Assembly: GCA_021108055.1 (NCBI GenBank)
Contig: JAIORR010000170.1
Span: 1-24,823 of the forward strand
Direction of reading: 5' to 3'
Origin: Candidatus Cloacimonadota bacterium
GTDB lineage: Bacteria > Cloacimonadota > Cloacimonadia > Cloacimonadales > TCS61
Length of the DNA stretch: 24,823 nt
In this document: positions 7,270 to 16,500 of the stretch, piece after piece
Numbering within the stretch: the stretch's first letter is position 1
Layout: the number at the start of each line of letters is the position of its first letter
Notes under the pieces: model-generated
Told to the model about the DNA's origin: nothing
Seen by the model: only the letters and a program-made list of their open reading frames with translations
The model's database searches: none
Translations under genes and position numbers: made by a program

Positions 7270-8334
7270 CTATTTTCCTTTATTATATAATATTACTCCG
7301 CCGCCAAGCAGTTGGTTATCTTTGTAAAGGACTCCGGATTGACCGGCAGTGATAGCACGTGTACTGTTTTCTAATTCGATCAATAATAATTTTCCTTTTT
7401 CCCGGATATTTTTTATTGGTGCAGGATTACTATTATAGCGGATCCGGATCGAGATTCCGGAAACATCTTCCGATTTTTCTCCTGATATCCAGTTCACATC
7501 TTCAAGAAAAAAAACATCTGCCAACAGATCATCAGGATTTTCCGTAACCATCAGTTCATTCTTTTCTATATCAAGTTTCATAACATATAACGGACATTTC
7601 CAGGGAGTATTTATTCCTTTGCGTTGCCCGATCGTGTAGAGTGGAAGTCCACGATGACGTCCGATGATATTTCCATTTGGCAGGGTAATATTGCCCGGTT
7701 TCAATTCAAGATATTTTTTCAGGTAATCTTCGTAATGACCTTTGATAAAGCAGATTTCCTGACTTTCTCCTTTGTCGTGAACAGGCAGGTTCATTATTTT
7801 TGCGATCTTTCTTGCATCTGATTTAGAATAATCTGCAAGCGGGAACAGGGTCTTTGATAATTGCCGCTGGTTCAATCTCCACAGCATATAGGATTGATCT
7901 TTGTTTTCGTCCGATGCTTTGTAGATGTGGAAAGCTTTATCTTCTTCGATCAATTTTACGTAATGCCCGGTAGCGATCTTTTCCACTCCAAACTTTAAAA
8001 TTTCTCTCAGAAAGACACCCCATTTTATCGTTGGATTGCAAAGCGTGCAGGGATTAGGCGTTCTTCCTTTAGAATATTCGGTAATAAAATTATCTTCTAT
8101 TATCTTTTTGAATTCTTTTGATGTATCAATTACATGGTGGAGAATTCCAAGTTTTTCACATACTTTTGCAGCATCTTTTATATCAGCTTCTATGCCTTCA
8201 TCTTTAGAAAATCCGCAGTCAGCATAATTATAGTGGCGCATTGTGACGCCAATAACTTCATGACCTTCTTTCAAGAGAATGACAGCAGCAGCGGAACTAT
8301 CCACTCCTCCGCTCATAGCAACGGCAATTTTCAT
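7270..8334 (-). CDS. mnmA: tRNA-specific 2-thiouridylase MnmA
   Basis: This 354-residue enzyme makes the 2-thio group on U34 of tRNA Lys, Glu and Gln using ATP and a sulfur donor. It has the ATP-pyrophosphatase loop SGGVDSS (8-14), the catalytic region PNPCTLCN (Cys96 and Cys99), KDQSYML (145-151), and the second catalytic cysteine in SQEICFI (Cys195). A beta-rich tRNA-binding C-terminal domain follows. The Cys-x-x-Cys in place of the Asp-x-x-Cys of E. coli gives three candidate ligand cysteines. The ATG at 8334 follows AAGGAATAA. It lies between murA (51-base gap) and wecB (8-base gap), in the same run. Confidence 0.93.
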   Translation of the reverse strand: MKIAVAMSGGVDSSAAAVILLKEGHEVIGVTMRHYNYADCGFSKDEGIEADIKDAAKVCEKLGILHHVIDTSKEFKKIIEDNFITEYSKGRTPNPCTLCNPTIKWGVFLREILKFGVEKIATGHYVKLIEEDKAFHIYKASDENKDQSYMLWRLNQRQLSKTLFPLADYSKSDARKIAKIMNLPVHDKGESQEICFIKGHYEDYLKKYLELKPGNITLPNGNIIGRHRGLPLYTIGQRKGINTPWKCPLYVMKLDIEKNELMVTENPDDLLADVFFLEDVNWISGEKSEDVSGISIRIRYNSNPAPIKNIREKGKLLLIELENSTRAITAGQSGVLYKDNQLLGGGVILYNKGK

Positions 8335-8385
8335 TTATTCCTTATTCAGCGAGTCAACGTTAAGTATATCAATCGCTTCGAATGT

Positions 8386-9639
8386 TTATCCACTTATTCT
8401 TTCTATATCGGCACCAAGCCCGGAAAGTTTCTGTTCAATTTTATCATATCCACGGTCGATATGATAGATACGGGAAATCGTGGTTTTCCCTTGAGCAGCC
8501 AGACCGGCAAGGACCAGTGCTGCACTTGCACGCAGATCCGTAGCCATAACATCGGTACTACTCAAATATTCCACACCGTTGATGGTAGCTACGTTTCCTC
8601 TCATCGAGATATTTGCATTTAGTCTGTTCAGCTCTGCTACGTGCATGAACCTATCCGGGAAAATCGTGTCTTCCATCAGGCATTGTCCATCTGCCAGAGA
8701 CATTAAAGTAAGGAATTGAGCCTGCAGGTCAGTTGGAAAATCCGGATAGGGCTGCGTAACGATGTTTACAGGTTTTATGGTTGTTGAAGGAAATATTCTT
8801 ATACAATCTCCCAGTATTTCGAATAAGCATCCGGCATCTTCCATTTTGTCAATAAGAGCTTGTATATGTTCCGGAATGCAATTGGAAACTGTTATCTCGC
8901 TTTTTGTGATAGCTCCGGCAATAAGGAAAGTTCCTGCTTCTATCCGATCGGGCATCATTTCCATATCGGCAGGTTTGAGTTCAGAAACACCTGTAATTAT
9001 CGGATGAGAAGTATCTTTTCCTTCGATTCTGGCACCCATCAGGTTCAGAAAATCGATCAGACTACCAATTTCCGGTTCGACAGCAGCATTATAAATATTC
9101 GTTTCACCTGTTGCCAGAACAGCAGCCATTATGGCATTTGCGGTAGCACCCACGCTCACCTTACTAAAATGGATTTTATTGCCCTTCATCTCTTTACAAT
9201 TTGCATTTATATAACCATGATCGATCTCGATCTTAGCTCCCAATGCTTCCATAGCTTCCAGGTGCAGATCTACCGGACGAGTACCTATTGCACAACCGCC
9301 GGGGAATGAAACTTTTGTCTGTCCGAATCTGGCGAGAAGCGGACCCATCACATAAATAGATGCACGCATTTTATTTACGAGTTCATAAGGAGCTTCAAAA
9401 TAATTAGCATTTGTTGTATCTATTTCCAGAACGTTATCATGAAAATCTACACGTGCACCGACAACTCGAAGCAAATGAGCCATCATCTTAATATCATTCA
9501 GATACGGAACATTTCGCAGAATCGATCTGCCTTTTGCCAGAAGCGTTGCTGCCATTATAGGCAGAGTAGCATTCTTTGCTCCACTGACCTCCACTTCACC
9601 ATGAAGTTTCTTTCTACCATTAATTACAAACTTATCCAT
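8386..9639 (-). CDS. murA: UDP-N-acetylglucosamine 1-carboxyvinyltransferase MurA
   Basis: This 417-residue cytoplasmic enzyme transfers enolpyruvate from PEP to UDP-GlcNAc, the first committed step of peptidoglycan synthesis. Visible family features are SGAKNATLP (19-27), the mobile-loop FPGGCAIGTRPVD with catalytic Cys116 (the fosfomycin target, present here), and the C-terminal TDLRASAALVLAGLA segment. The length is standard. The ATG at 9639 has AGAGG upstream. It lies 31 bases after prmC and 51 bases before mnmA. Its presence supports a peptidoglycan-containing cell. Confidence 0.96.
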   Translation of the reverse strand: MDKFVINGRKKLHGEVEVSGAKNATLPIMAATLLAKGRSILRNVPYLNDIKMMAHLLRVVGARVDFHDNVLEIDTTNANYFEAPYELVNKMRASIYVMGPLLARFGQTKVSFPGGCAIGTRPVDLHLEAMEALGAKIEIDHGYINANCKEMKGNKIHFSKVSVGATANAIMAAVLATGETNIYNAAVEPEIGSLIDFLNLMGARIEGKDTSHPIITGVSELKPADMEMMPDRIEAGTFLIAGAITKSEITVSNCIPEHIQALIDKMEDAGCLFEILGDCIRIFPSTTIKPVNIVTQPYPDFPTDLQAQFLTLMSLADGQCLMEDTIFPDRFMHVAELNRLNANISMRGNVATINGVEYLSSTDVMATDLRASAALVLAGLAAQGKTTISRIYHIDRGYDKIEQKLSGLGADIERISG

Positions 9640-9670
9640 AAAACCTCTTTTTTCCTATGAAGGAGAAATA

Positions 9671-10504
9671 TCACTCAATCCTCATCATTCTGTCAAATCC
9701 GTTCAAGTCTTTGAAGACTTCTATTTTTTTATAACCGTTATCATTAGCAAATTTTTTAATCTTTCCTGCAAGATTATAACTAATTTCAAAATATATTTTA
9801 CCTTTATCCGTCAAATATTCTTTTGCCTTTTCCAGAATTTTTTTATAGAAATATAATCCATTATCTTTTGCCAGCAAAGCATCCCGCGGCTCAAATTCCC
9901 TGATTTCACGAGCAAGTTTTTTATATTCATCATCCGAAATGTAGGGAGGGTTAGATACTATCAGATCAAATTTTCCTTTTACATTCTCAAAAATATCAGA
10001 AACTATAAAAATAATATCAGCATTGTTTTCCAGAGCATTTATTTCGGCAACTTTGATGGCATCTTCAGAAATATCTGTTGCTGTTATTTCAGGAGATTTT
10101 AATCCTTTTGCCAGTGCAATGGCAATTGCACCCGAACCTGTTCCGATTTCAAGGATCGTTTTAACGCAGGGATTTTCTATGATGATCTTTTCTACCAGCA
10201 ATTCAGTTTCAGGGCGGGGAATCAATACATTCTCGGTCACTTTTATTTTACATCCGTAGAATTCCGTTTCACTTAAAATGTATTGCAATGGCTCATGTTT
10301 TCCTCGTCGTGAAACCATACTTTGTATTAAAGCAAAATTATTTTCAGTTACGTTATCCTCCTGGTGAAGATTCAATTCCAGTCTGCTCATTCCCAGCACA
10401 TGAGAGATAATGTATTCGGAATCAAATCTGGGGTTTTCAATATCTTTACTGGACAGCAGATCAGCAGCCCAATTAATGATTTCTGAATTTTTTCTATTTT
10501 TCAA
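9671..10504 (-). CDS. prmC: Peptide chain release factor N5-glutamine methyltransferase PrmC
   Basis: PrmC methylates the GGQ glutamine of release factors RF1 and RF2, using S-adenosylmethionine. An N-terminal helical domain recognises the factor; the Rossmann-type methyltransferase domain has EIGTGSGAIAIALA (119-132) and the substrate-binding VSNPPYIS (183-190). I prefer the TTG at 10504 (277 residues, beginning MKNRKNSEI) because AAGGA at 10517-10513 lies eight bases upstream. The open frame extends to another TTG at 10537, but that codon is inside the fusA terminator stem and would add an unlikely stretch of 11 residues. The usual neighbour prfA is not in the window. Its promoter is not evident, so transcription may come from readthrough of the terminator. 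Confidence 0.9.
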   Translation of the reverse strand: MKNRKNSEIINWAADLLSSKDIENPRFDSEYIISHVLGMSRLELNLHQEDNVTENNFALIQSMVSRRGKHEPLQYILSETEFYGCKIKVTENVLIPRPETELLVEKIIIENPCVKTILEIGTGSGAIAIALAKGLKSPEITATDISEDAIKVAEINALENNADIIFIVSDIFENVKGKFDLIVSNPPYISDDEYKKLAREIREFEPRDALLAKDNGLYFYKKILEKAKEYLTDKGKIYFEISYNLAGKIKKFANDNGYKKIEVFKDLNGFDRMMRIE

Positions 10505-10524
10505 GATAATTATCCTTAAAATCC

Positions 10525-10566
10525 AAAAAACCTTCAAAATTCTGTTTAAACTTTGAAGGTTTTTTT
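10525..10566 (-). terminator. Rho-independent terminator after fusA
   Basis: An AT-rich stem pairs 10529-10538 with 10552-10561 (AACCTTCAAA and its complement), extended by A/T pairs outside, around a 13-base loop. On the minus strand it begins about 20 bases after the fusA stop and ends in six T's at 10530-10525. It is symmetrical and could work in both directions, but on the plus strand there is no gene to terminate. It marks the end of the tuf-to-fusA cluster; the prmC ribosome-binding site begins only about eight bases beyond. Confidence 0.85.
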
Positions 10567-10584
10567 ATTAAGGCAAATTGAATG

Positions 10585-12681
10585 TTAATATCCACGAATT
10601 TTTTTCAGGATCTTTTCCTGAATATTTGCGGGTAGTTTTTCATGTCTGAAGAATTCCATAGTGTAAACAGCTCTTCCCTGGGAAACAGATCGTAAACTGG
10701 TAGCATAACCGAATAATTCACTCATTGGAATTTTTGCAGCGATCTCCTGTTTTTTTTGATTTGATCTTATTATTTCGATCTTTCCACGTTTGGAATTTAT
10801 ATCTCCGATTATTTCACCCATAAAATCTTCCGGTGTGATCACGGTCACGAGCATAATAGGTTCCATAATGACGGCCCTTGCTTTTCGGAGAGCGTTACTC
10901 ACAGCAATTGAAGCGGCAATATTAAAATCGGTTTCAGCAGAATCGACTTCGTTAAATTTACCTCCGATAAGTTCGATCTTTACACGTTCGACTGGAGAAC
11001 TCATCAGAGGACCATCCAAACAGGCATTCAATGCGCTCTCTTCGATTGCAGAGCAAAATTCTTTTGGGATGATTTCGGATGGGATAGAATTAACAAAGAT
11101 ATTTTTCTTTCCTATTGGAAGGTCTTCAAATTTGATAGGAGATAACTTTACTTTAACAACAGCAAAATGACCTTTCCCACCAAGTTCACGAATAAATTCA
11201 CCATTCTCAGTAACCGTATTTTCGATCGTTTCTCTATATGCCACGTGTGGATTTCCAACATTTGCATGAACGTTAAATTCTCTTTTTAAGCGATCAACAA
11301 TAATTTCGAGGTGAAGTTCACCCATTCCGGAAATAAGTGTTTGTCCTGTATCTTTATTTTGACTTACAATAAAAGTCGGATCTTCTTCTTCTAATTTTTT
11401 AAGTGCATCACTCAATGTTTCCTGATCGGCTTTTGTTTTAGGTTCTATAGCGATGGAGATAACAGAATCCGGGAATGAGATATCAGAAAGAAGAATATTA
11501 TTATCGAAAGAAGTGATTGTATCACCTGTTCTAACAAATTTAGGTCCAACAATGGCAGCAATATCTCCGGCTTTTAATTCGGCAATATCTTTTTTCTTAT
11601 TGGAATGCATCTGCAATATTCGGGAAATCCTTTCCTTCTTATTATTTGTCTGATTTATGATAGTTGAACTTCTTTTCACAGAACCGGAATACACCCTGAT
11701 ATAAATAAGTTTTCCGACATACTTATCTATTTGTACTTTGAAGGCAAGAGCAGAAAAAGTATCTTTAATTTCCGGGAATATCTCTTTTATCTCTTCTGAT
11801 TTTTTATTGATAGCGATCACCGGAGGAGTATCCAGAGGAGAAGGTAAATAATTGATTATGGCATCCAGAAGAAGTTGAACACCAGTATTCTTGAGAGATG
11901 AGCCACATAGAACAGGAATAAACTGGTGATGAATAACTGCTTTTCTTACTACGGATATGATCTCATCCGGTGGTATCTCTTTTTCTTCGAGATATTTTTC
12001 CATCAGGGTGTCGTCGTATTCAGAGATACTTTCCAGAAGGTGTGCTCTATATTCCTTTGCTCTTTCCAATTGTTCTTTGGGAATCTTTTCATAATGGTAA
12101 TTAATTCCCATTGTTTCGGACTCAAAATAACAGGCTTTCATCGATATAAGATCGATAATTCCACTGAATTTGTCTTCACAGCTTATCGGAATTTGAATGG
12201 GAGCAGCATTTTGCGTTAGTCGATCTTGTATCATTTCTACAACATGATCGAAATCCGCACCCACTCGATCCATTTTATTAATGAATGCTATTCGTGGTAT
12301 TTTGTATCTGTCTGCCTGATGCCAGACTGTTTCGGATTGTGGTTCTACTCCACCTACTGCACAGAATATACCGATAGCTCCATCAAGTATTCTCAGGGAG
12401 CGTTCTACTTCTGCAGTAAAATCTACATGACCGGGTGTATCTATTATGTTTATCTGTTTCTTTTTCCAGAAACAGGTGGTAACAGCCGAAGTAATAGTAA
12501 TTCCACGTTCTTTTTCCTGTGCCATCCAGTCCATAACGGCGTTTCCATCATGTACCTCACCCATTCTATGAATAATGCCGGTATAGAACAACATCCTTTC
12601 GGAAGTAGTTGTCTTACCGGCATCGATATGTGCAGTTATGCCAATATTACGTATTGCAGACAGGTCGGTTTCATTTGGCAT
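10585..12681 (-). CDS. fusA: Elongation factor G
   Basis: This 698-residue GTPase drives ribosomal translocation. Domain I has AHIDAGKTTTSE (17-28), RGITITS (59-65), DTPGHVDFTAEVE (81-93) and NKMD (135-138). Domains II and III follow, then domain IV from about 475 and domain V from about 605. Two residues at the domain IV tip differ from the usual sequence: loop II reads VGNPHVAYRE (His479 where Gln is normal) and loop I reads GKFNEVDSAE (Asn577 where His is normal). The position after rpsG is that of the principal EF-G, but it could belong to a divergent subfamily such as the spd-type EF-G1. The ATG at 12681 lies 12 bases after the rpsG stop and has no clear Shine-Dalgarno, which suggests coupling to rpsG. 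Confidence 0.95.
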   Translation of the reverse strand: MPNETDLSAIRNIGITAHIDAGKTTTSERMLFYTGIIHRMGEVHDGNAVMDWMAQEKERGITITSAVTTCFWKKKQINIIDTPGHVDFTAEVERSLRILDGAIGIFCAVGGVEPQSETVWHQADRYKIPRIAFINKMDRVGADFDHVVEMIQDRLTQNAAPIQIPISCEDKFSGIIDLISMKACYFESETMGINYHYEKIPKEQLERAKEYRAHLLESISEYDDTLMEKYLEEKEIPPDEIISVVRKAVIHHQFIPVLCGSSLKNTGVQLLLDAIINYLPSPLDTPPVIAINKKSEEIKEIFPEIKDTFSALAFKVQIDKYVGKLIYIRVYSGSVKRSSTIINQTNNKKERISRILQMHSNKKKDIAELKAGDIAAIVGPKFVRTGDTITSFDNNILLSDISFPDSVISIAIEPKTKADQETLSDALKKLEEEDPTFIVSQNKDTGQTLISGMGELHLEIIVDRLKREFNVHANVGNPHVAYRETIENTVTENGEFIRELGGKGHFAVVKVKLSPIKFEDLPIGKKNIFVNSIPSEIIPKEFCSAIEESALNACLDGPLMSSPVERVKIELIGGKFNEVDSAETDFNIAASIAVSNALRKARAVIMEPIMLVTVITPEDFMGEIIGDINSKRGKIEIIRSNQKKQEIAAKIPMSELFGYATSLRSVSQGRAVYTMEFFRHEKLPANIQEKILKKIRGY

Positions 12682-12693
12682 AATGGTGATATT

Positions 12694-13164
12694 TTATACT
12701 CTGAAGTGAGCAAAGGCTTTATTTGCCTCCGCCATTTTATGCACGTCCTCACGCTTCTTTATGCTTGCTCCTTCCTTTTTATATGCAGCAAGCAGTTCAC
12801 CTGCGAGACGTTCGACCATAGTTTTTTCTGAGCGAGCTCTGGAAAAACTGATGATCCATCTAAAAGAAAGTGCCTGGGCATTTTTTGGAGTAACTTCTGT
12901 AGGTACCTGATAATTTGATCCTCCAATACGACGTGAAACAACTTTAATAAGAGGTCTCACATTTTCAATAGCCTGAGTAAAAACTTCAATAGAAGGTTTC
13001 TTTGTCTTTTTTTCCAGAATATCCATAGCATCATATACTATGTTTTCAGCTAAACTTTTTTTCCCTTTCTTCATAATAGTATTGATAAACTTGCTAAGGA
13101 TTACACTATTAAATTTCGGGTCAGGTAAGATCTCTCTATCCAGAATTTTTCGTCTTCTTGCCAT
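12694..13164 (-). CDS. rpsG: 30S ribosomal protein S7
   Basis: This 156-residue protein nucleates assembly of the 30S head by binding the 3' domain of 16S rRNA. It has the standard length and sequence: MARRR start, the KFINTIMKKGKKS helix (25-37), IENVRPLIKVVSRRIGGSNYQ with the beta hairpin (66-86), and the LAGELLAAYKKEGASIKKRED segment near the C-terminus. The ATG at 13164 follows TAGGAG, ten bases after the rpsL stop. In E. coli S7 is the translational repressor of the str operon by binding between rpsL and rpsG; here that gap is only ten bases, so the same operator cannot be present in its known form. Confidence 0.97.
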   Translation of the reverse strand: MARRRKILDREILPDPKFNSVILSKFINTIMKKGKKSLAENIVYDAMDILEKKTKKPSIEVFTQAIENVRPLIKVVSRRIGGSNYQVPTEVTPKNAQALSFRWIISFSRARSEKTMVERLAGELLAAYKKEGASIKKREDVHKMAEANKAFAHFRV

Positions 13165-13174
13165 TTATATACTC

Positions 13175-13549
13175 CTACCTTTTTGGTTTTTTTGTCCCAT
13201 ATTTTGAACGGGATTGAATACGATTTTCTACACCTGCCGTATCAAGAGCACCACGAATAATATGGTATCTTACACCCGGCAAATCTTTAACTCTTCCACC
13301 ACGAACAAGTACAATGCTGTGTTCTTGGAGATTGTGACCTTCTCCCGGGATATAAACCGTAACCTCAAATCCGTTAGTTAGACGGACCCTTGCCACTTTC
13401 CTGAGAGCGGAATTAGGCTTTTTGGGTGTTGTTGTATAAACTCTTGTACACACCCCTCTTCTTTGCGGACACGAAGATAGAGCTCTGTTCTTTTTCTTTT
13501 TAACGATCTTTTTTCTACCTTTTCTAATCAATTGATTAATTGTAGGCAC
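13175..13549 (-). CDS. rpsL: 30S ribosomal protein S12
   Basis: S12 (124 residues) sits at the decoding centre. The conserved TPKKPNSALRKVARV segment (41-55) and RGGRVKDLPGVRYH (83-96) are intact. Lys43 and Lys88, where substitutions give streptomycin resistance in other bacteria, are unchanged, as is Asp89, the residue that RimO methylthiolates in some species. The start is a GTG at 13549, supported by CGGAGG just upstream. It begins 21 bases after the rpoC... stop-side neighbour in reverse order: on the minus strand rpsL precedes rpsG, while rpoC ends at 13571 just upstream, so beta' and str genes are contiguous. Confidence 0.97.
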   Translation of the reverse strand: MPTINQLIRKGRKKIVKKKKNRALSSCPQRRGVCTRVYTTTPKKPNSALRKVARVRLTNGFEVTVYIPGEGHNLQEHSIVLVRGGRVKDLPGVRYHIIRGALDTAGVENRIQSRSKYGTKKPKR

Positions 13550-13570
13550 TTTTTCCTCCGTTTATTTTTT

Positions 13571-16500
13571 TTAGAAATCAAGGATATCTTCAAGTTCTTC
13601 TTTTTTTGATGAATGAGCGAACTCTTGTATTATATCACTAATAGCTTTACCTTCGTTGATAGCATTAATAATTTCATCATTATAAAATTTTGTTCCGGTT
13701 CCAATCGGAATTTTATGCCCGATAATTATGCTTTCCTTAAGACCTTCAAGATTATCGATCTTTCCTTCGATAGCAGATTGCGTAAGAATTTTTGTGGTCT
13801 CTTGGAATGATGCTGCAGAAAGCCAACTATCGGTTAATAATGAAGATTTAGTGATACCGAGAAGAAGTTGCTCAAAAGTGGCACCTTCGCCACCCTCTTC
13901 TTCGATGCGTTTGTTTTCTTTCATCACCTGATTTCTATCTACAATTTCTCCTTCAAGGAACATTGAATGTCCCGGATTCATTATTTTTAATTTTTTAAAC
14001 ATCTGTCTGATAATGACGCCAATATGTTTATCATCGATCTTAACACCCTGTTTTCTATAGACTTCCTGGATTTCATTTACGATGAGTTTTTGTGCAGCTT
14101 TGATTCCCTTTGCTTTGAGGATGTCGTGTGGATCGAGTGGTCCTCCGGATAAAGCATCACCATTATCTACCGTATCGCCTTGATGAACAATGATTCTTTT
14201 TCCCTGTGGAATGATGTATTTTTTCTCTGTTCCATCTTCAGCAGTTACATTTATCACACGTCCGGATTTCGTAAGATCACCAATCGAAACATTTCCTGCA
14301 ATTTCAGAAAGGATAGCTTTTTCTTTCGGTATTCTTGCCTCGAAAAGGTCTTGAACTCTCGGAAGTCCGCCGGTAATATCGCTTTGTTTTACAGTTATGC
14401 GGGAAGATTTTCCTAATACATCGCCGGGGTGAACATATACTCCATCTTTGATCTCAACATTTAATCCTGTAGGAATTGGAACAAGTATTTCTTTTTTGGT
14501 TTCTGTTATTATCTTGAATTGAGCTTGGACTTTTCGATCTTTCGATTCAATGATCGTGATTTCTTTTGAGCCGGTTAATTCATTGAATTCTTCTTTGTAG
14601 GTTACGTCTTTTATGAAATGTTCAAACTTCAATTTTCCTTTTGCAGTAGCAATAAGTGGGTTATTGTAATGATCCCAACTAAATAATTTTGTATTTTTTA
14701 CTACCTTCTGCTTATTTTTTATATAAATTGTTGAAGCATATTCAACTTTATAGTTTTCCAATTCCGAGCCGTCTTTTTCATCAATAATTCTTATATGTCC
14801 GAGATGGCTGATTGATACCAATTCATTTGAGCGATTTTGTACAGTGTTCATTTTTTTAAAGTCGATTATACCATCAGAGGTTGCAACTACTTCAGCCAGA
14901 TCGACATCAGTACTTGCTGTTCCACCGATATGGAATGTACGCAATGTCAATTGGGTTCCCGGTTCTCCGATACTTTGAGCAGCAATGATTCCTACAGGTT
15001 CCCCGATAGTAACAGGTTTGTTCGTACCCAGATTTCTTCCATAGCATTTTGCACATATTCCTTTTTCAACCTCACAGGTGAGCACAGATCGTATCCTAAC
15101 GCTGTTTATCCCATGGTTTTGTATAGTCATTGCCATTTCATTTGTAATTTCAGAATTAGCTGTAACGATAGTTTTTCCAGTTACCGGATCGATAATATCT
15201 TCTGCTGTGATTCGACCTTTTATTCTTTCCGATAATGATTCAACTATTTCCAAACCTTCTTTAAGTGCGGAAACCTCGATGCCTTCAATTGTACCGCAGT
15301 CTTCTTTAATGATAACAGCATTTTGAGCAACATCAACAAGTCTTCTGGTCAAATACCCGGCATCTGCTGTCTTCAGAGCTGTATCAGCAAGCCCTTTTCG
15401 AGCACCGTGAGTCGAAATGAAATATTCCAGAACGGTCAAGCCTTCCTTAAAATTAGATTTAATAGGAGTTTCGATGACTTCTGCCAGTCCTTCCGATAAA
15501 CTTCTTGATGGTTTATCCATAAGCCCTCGCATTGCTCCAAGTTGTTTTATCTGGTCTTTTCCACCTCTTGCACCAGAGATATACATCATATGAATAGGAT
15601 TAAAGCCATTCTGATCCATTTCGAGTTCTTTCATCAGAACATCTGTTACATCCTCGGTTGTAATTTTCCATTTATCAATAACACGGTTATATCTTTCTGT
15701 TTCCGTGATCTCTCCGTTCATATAACTATCGATTATTTTTTGAACTTCCTTTTCTGTTTTTGAGATAATTTTACTTTTCTCTTTTGGTGAAATTACATCG
15801 CTGGCACTGAATGTGATGCCGGCTTTTGTAGAATATTTAAAACCAAGTTCTTTTATATCGTCCAGAAAAACCGCAGTTCTGCTCTGACCAACTGTTTCAA
15901 AACATTCCATTGCCAGATCGTTCAATTTTCCTTTTGTAAAAGTGGAATTCTTGAACGGCAGTTCTTTTGGCAGTATTTGATTGAAGATAACTCTGCCAAT
16001 TGTAGTTGTGATTATTTTACCATCAATAAGAATTTTGATCCAAGAATGGAGATCGAGTTTATTTTTTTTATCACTGGCAAATTCATCTCGTTCAAAAGCA
16101 AGCAATAACTCATCAGCAGAACTGAAATATCTAAAATTCTTTTTATTTTTCGGCTCTTTTTCTTTAGTAGTAGTGATGTAATAATTTCCTAAAACGATAT
16201 CCTGGTTTGTAGCCATTGCCATTTTACCACTTGCAGGCAAAAGCAGGTTTCTGGAAGACAGCATTAAAACCCGTGCTTCCATTTGAGCCTCATGAGATAA
16301 TGGTACATGAACTGACATCGTGTCACCATCGAAGTCGGCATTATATGGGATGCAGACCAAAGGATGGATTTCTATAGCCTTCCCTTCCGTAAGAACAGGC
16401 ATGAAAGCCTGGATACCATGTTTGTGTAGTGTAGGAGCTCTATTTAATAGCACCGGATAGTCTTTGATAACATCTTCCAGAATTTTCCAGATTTCCGGTC

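Noticed and set aside
8335..8385. Weak stem (AGCGA/TCGCT) in the murA-mnmA gap as a terminator
   Set aside because: The stem is five pairs with a 20-base loop and no T tract, so it is not distinguishable from chance.
8134..8622. 162-codon plus-strand frame antisense to mnmA and murA, with others at 8860-9309 and 18384-18911
   Set aside because: These are complements of conserved minus-strand coding sequence. Their sequences are rich in residues expected from reverse-reading AT-rich codons and have no ribosome-binding site that I could support.
10505..10537. Upstream extension of prmC to the TTG at 10537
   Set aside because: The codon is inside the fusA terminator stem with no Shine-Dalgarno at the right distance, and the added residues do not match the family; the TTG at 10504 has AAGGA at proper spacing.
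12226..12831. 201-codon plus-strand open frame antisense to fusA and rpsG
   Set aside because: It lies wholly opposite two highly conserved genes, has low-complexity Phe/Tyr/Ser/Cys-rich composition, and shows no recognisable domain.
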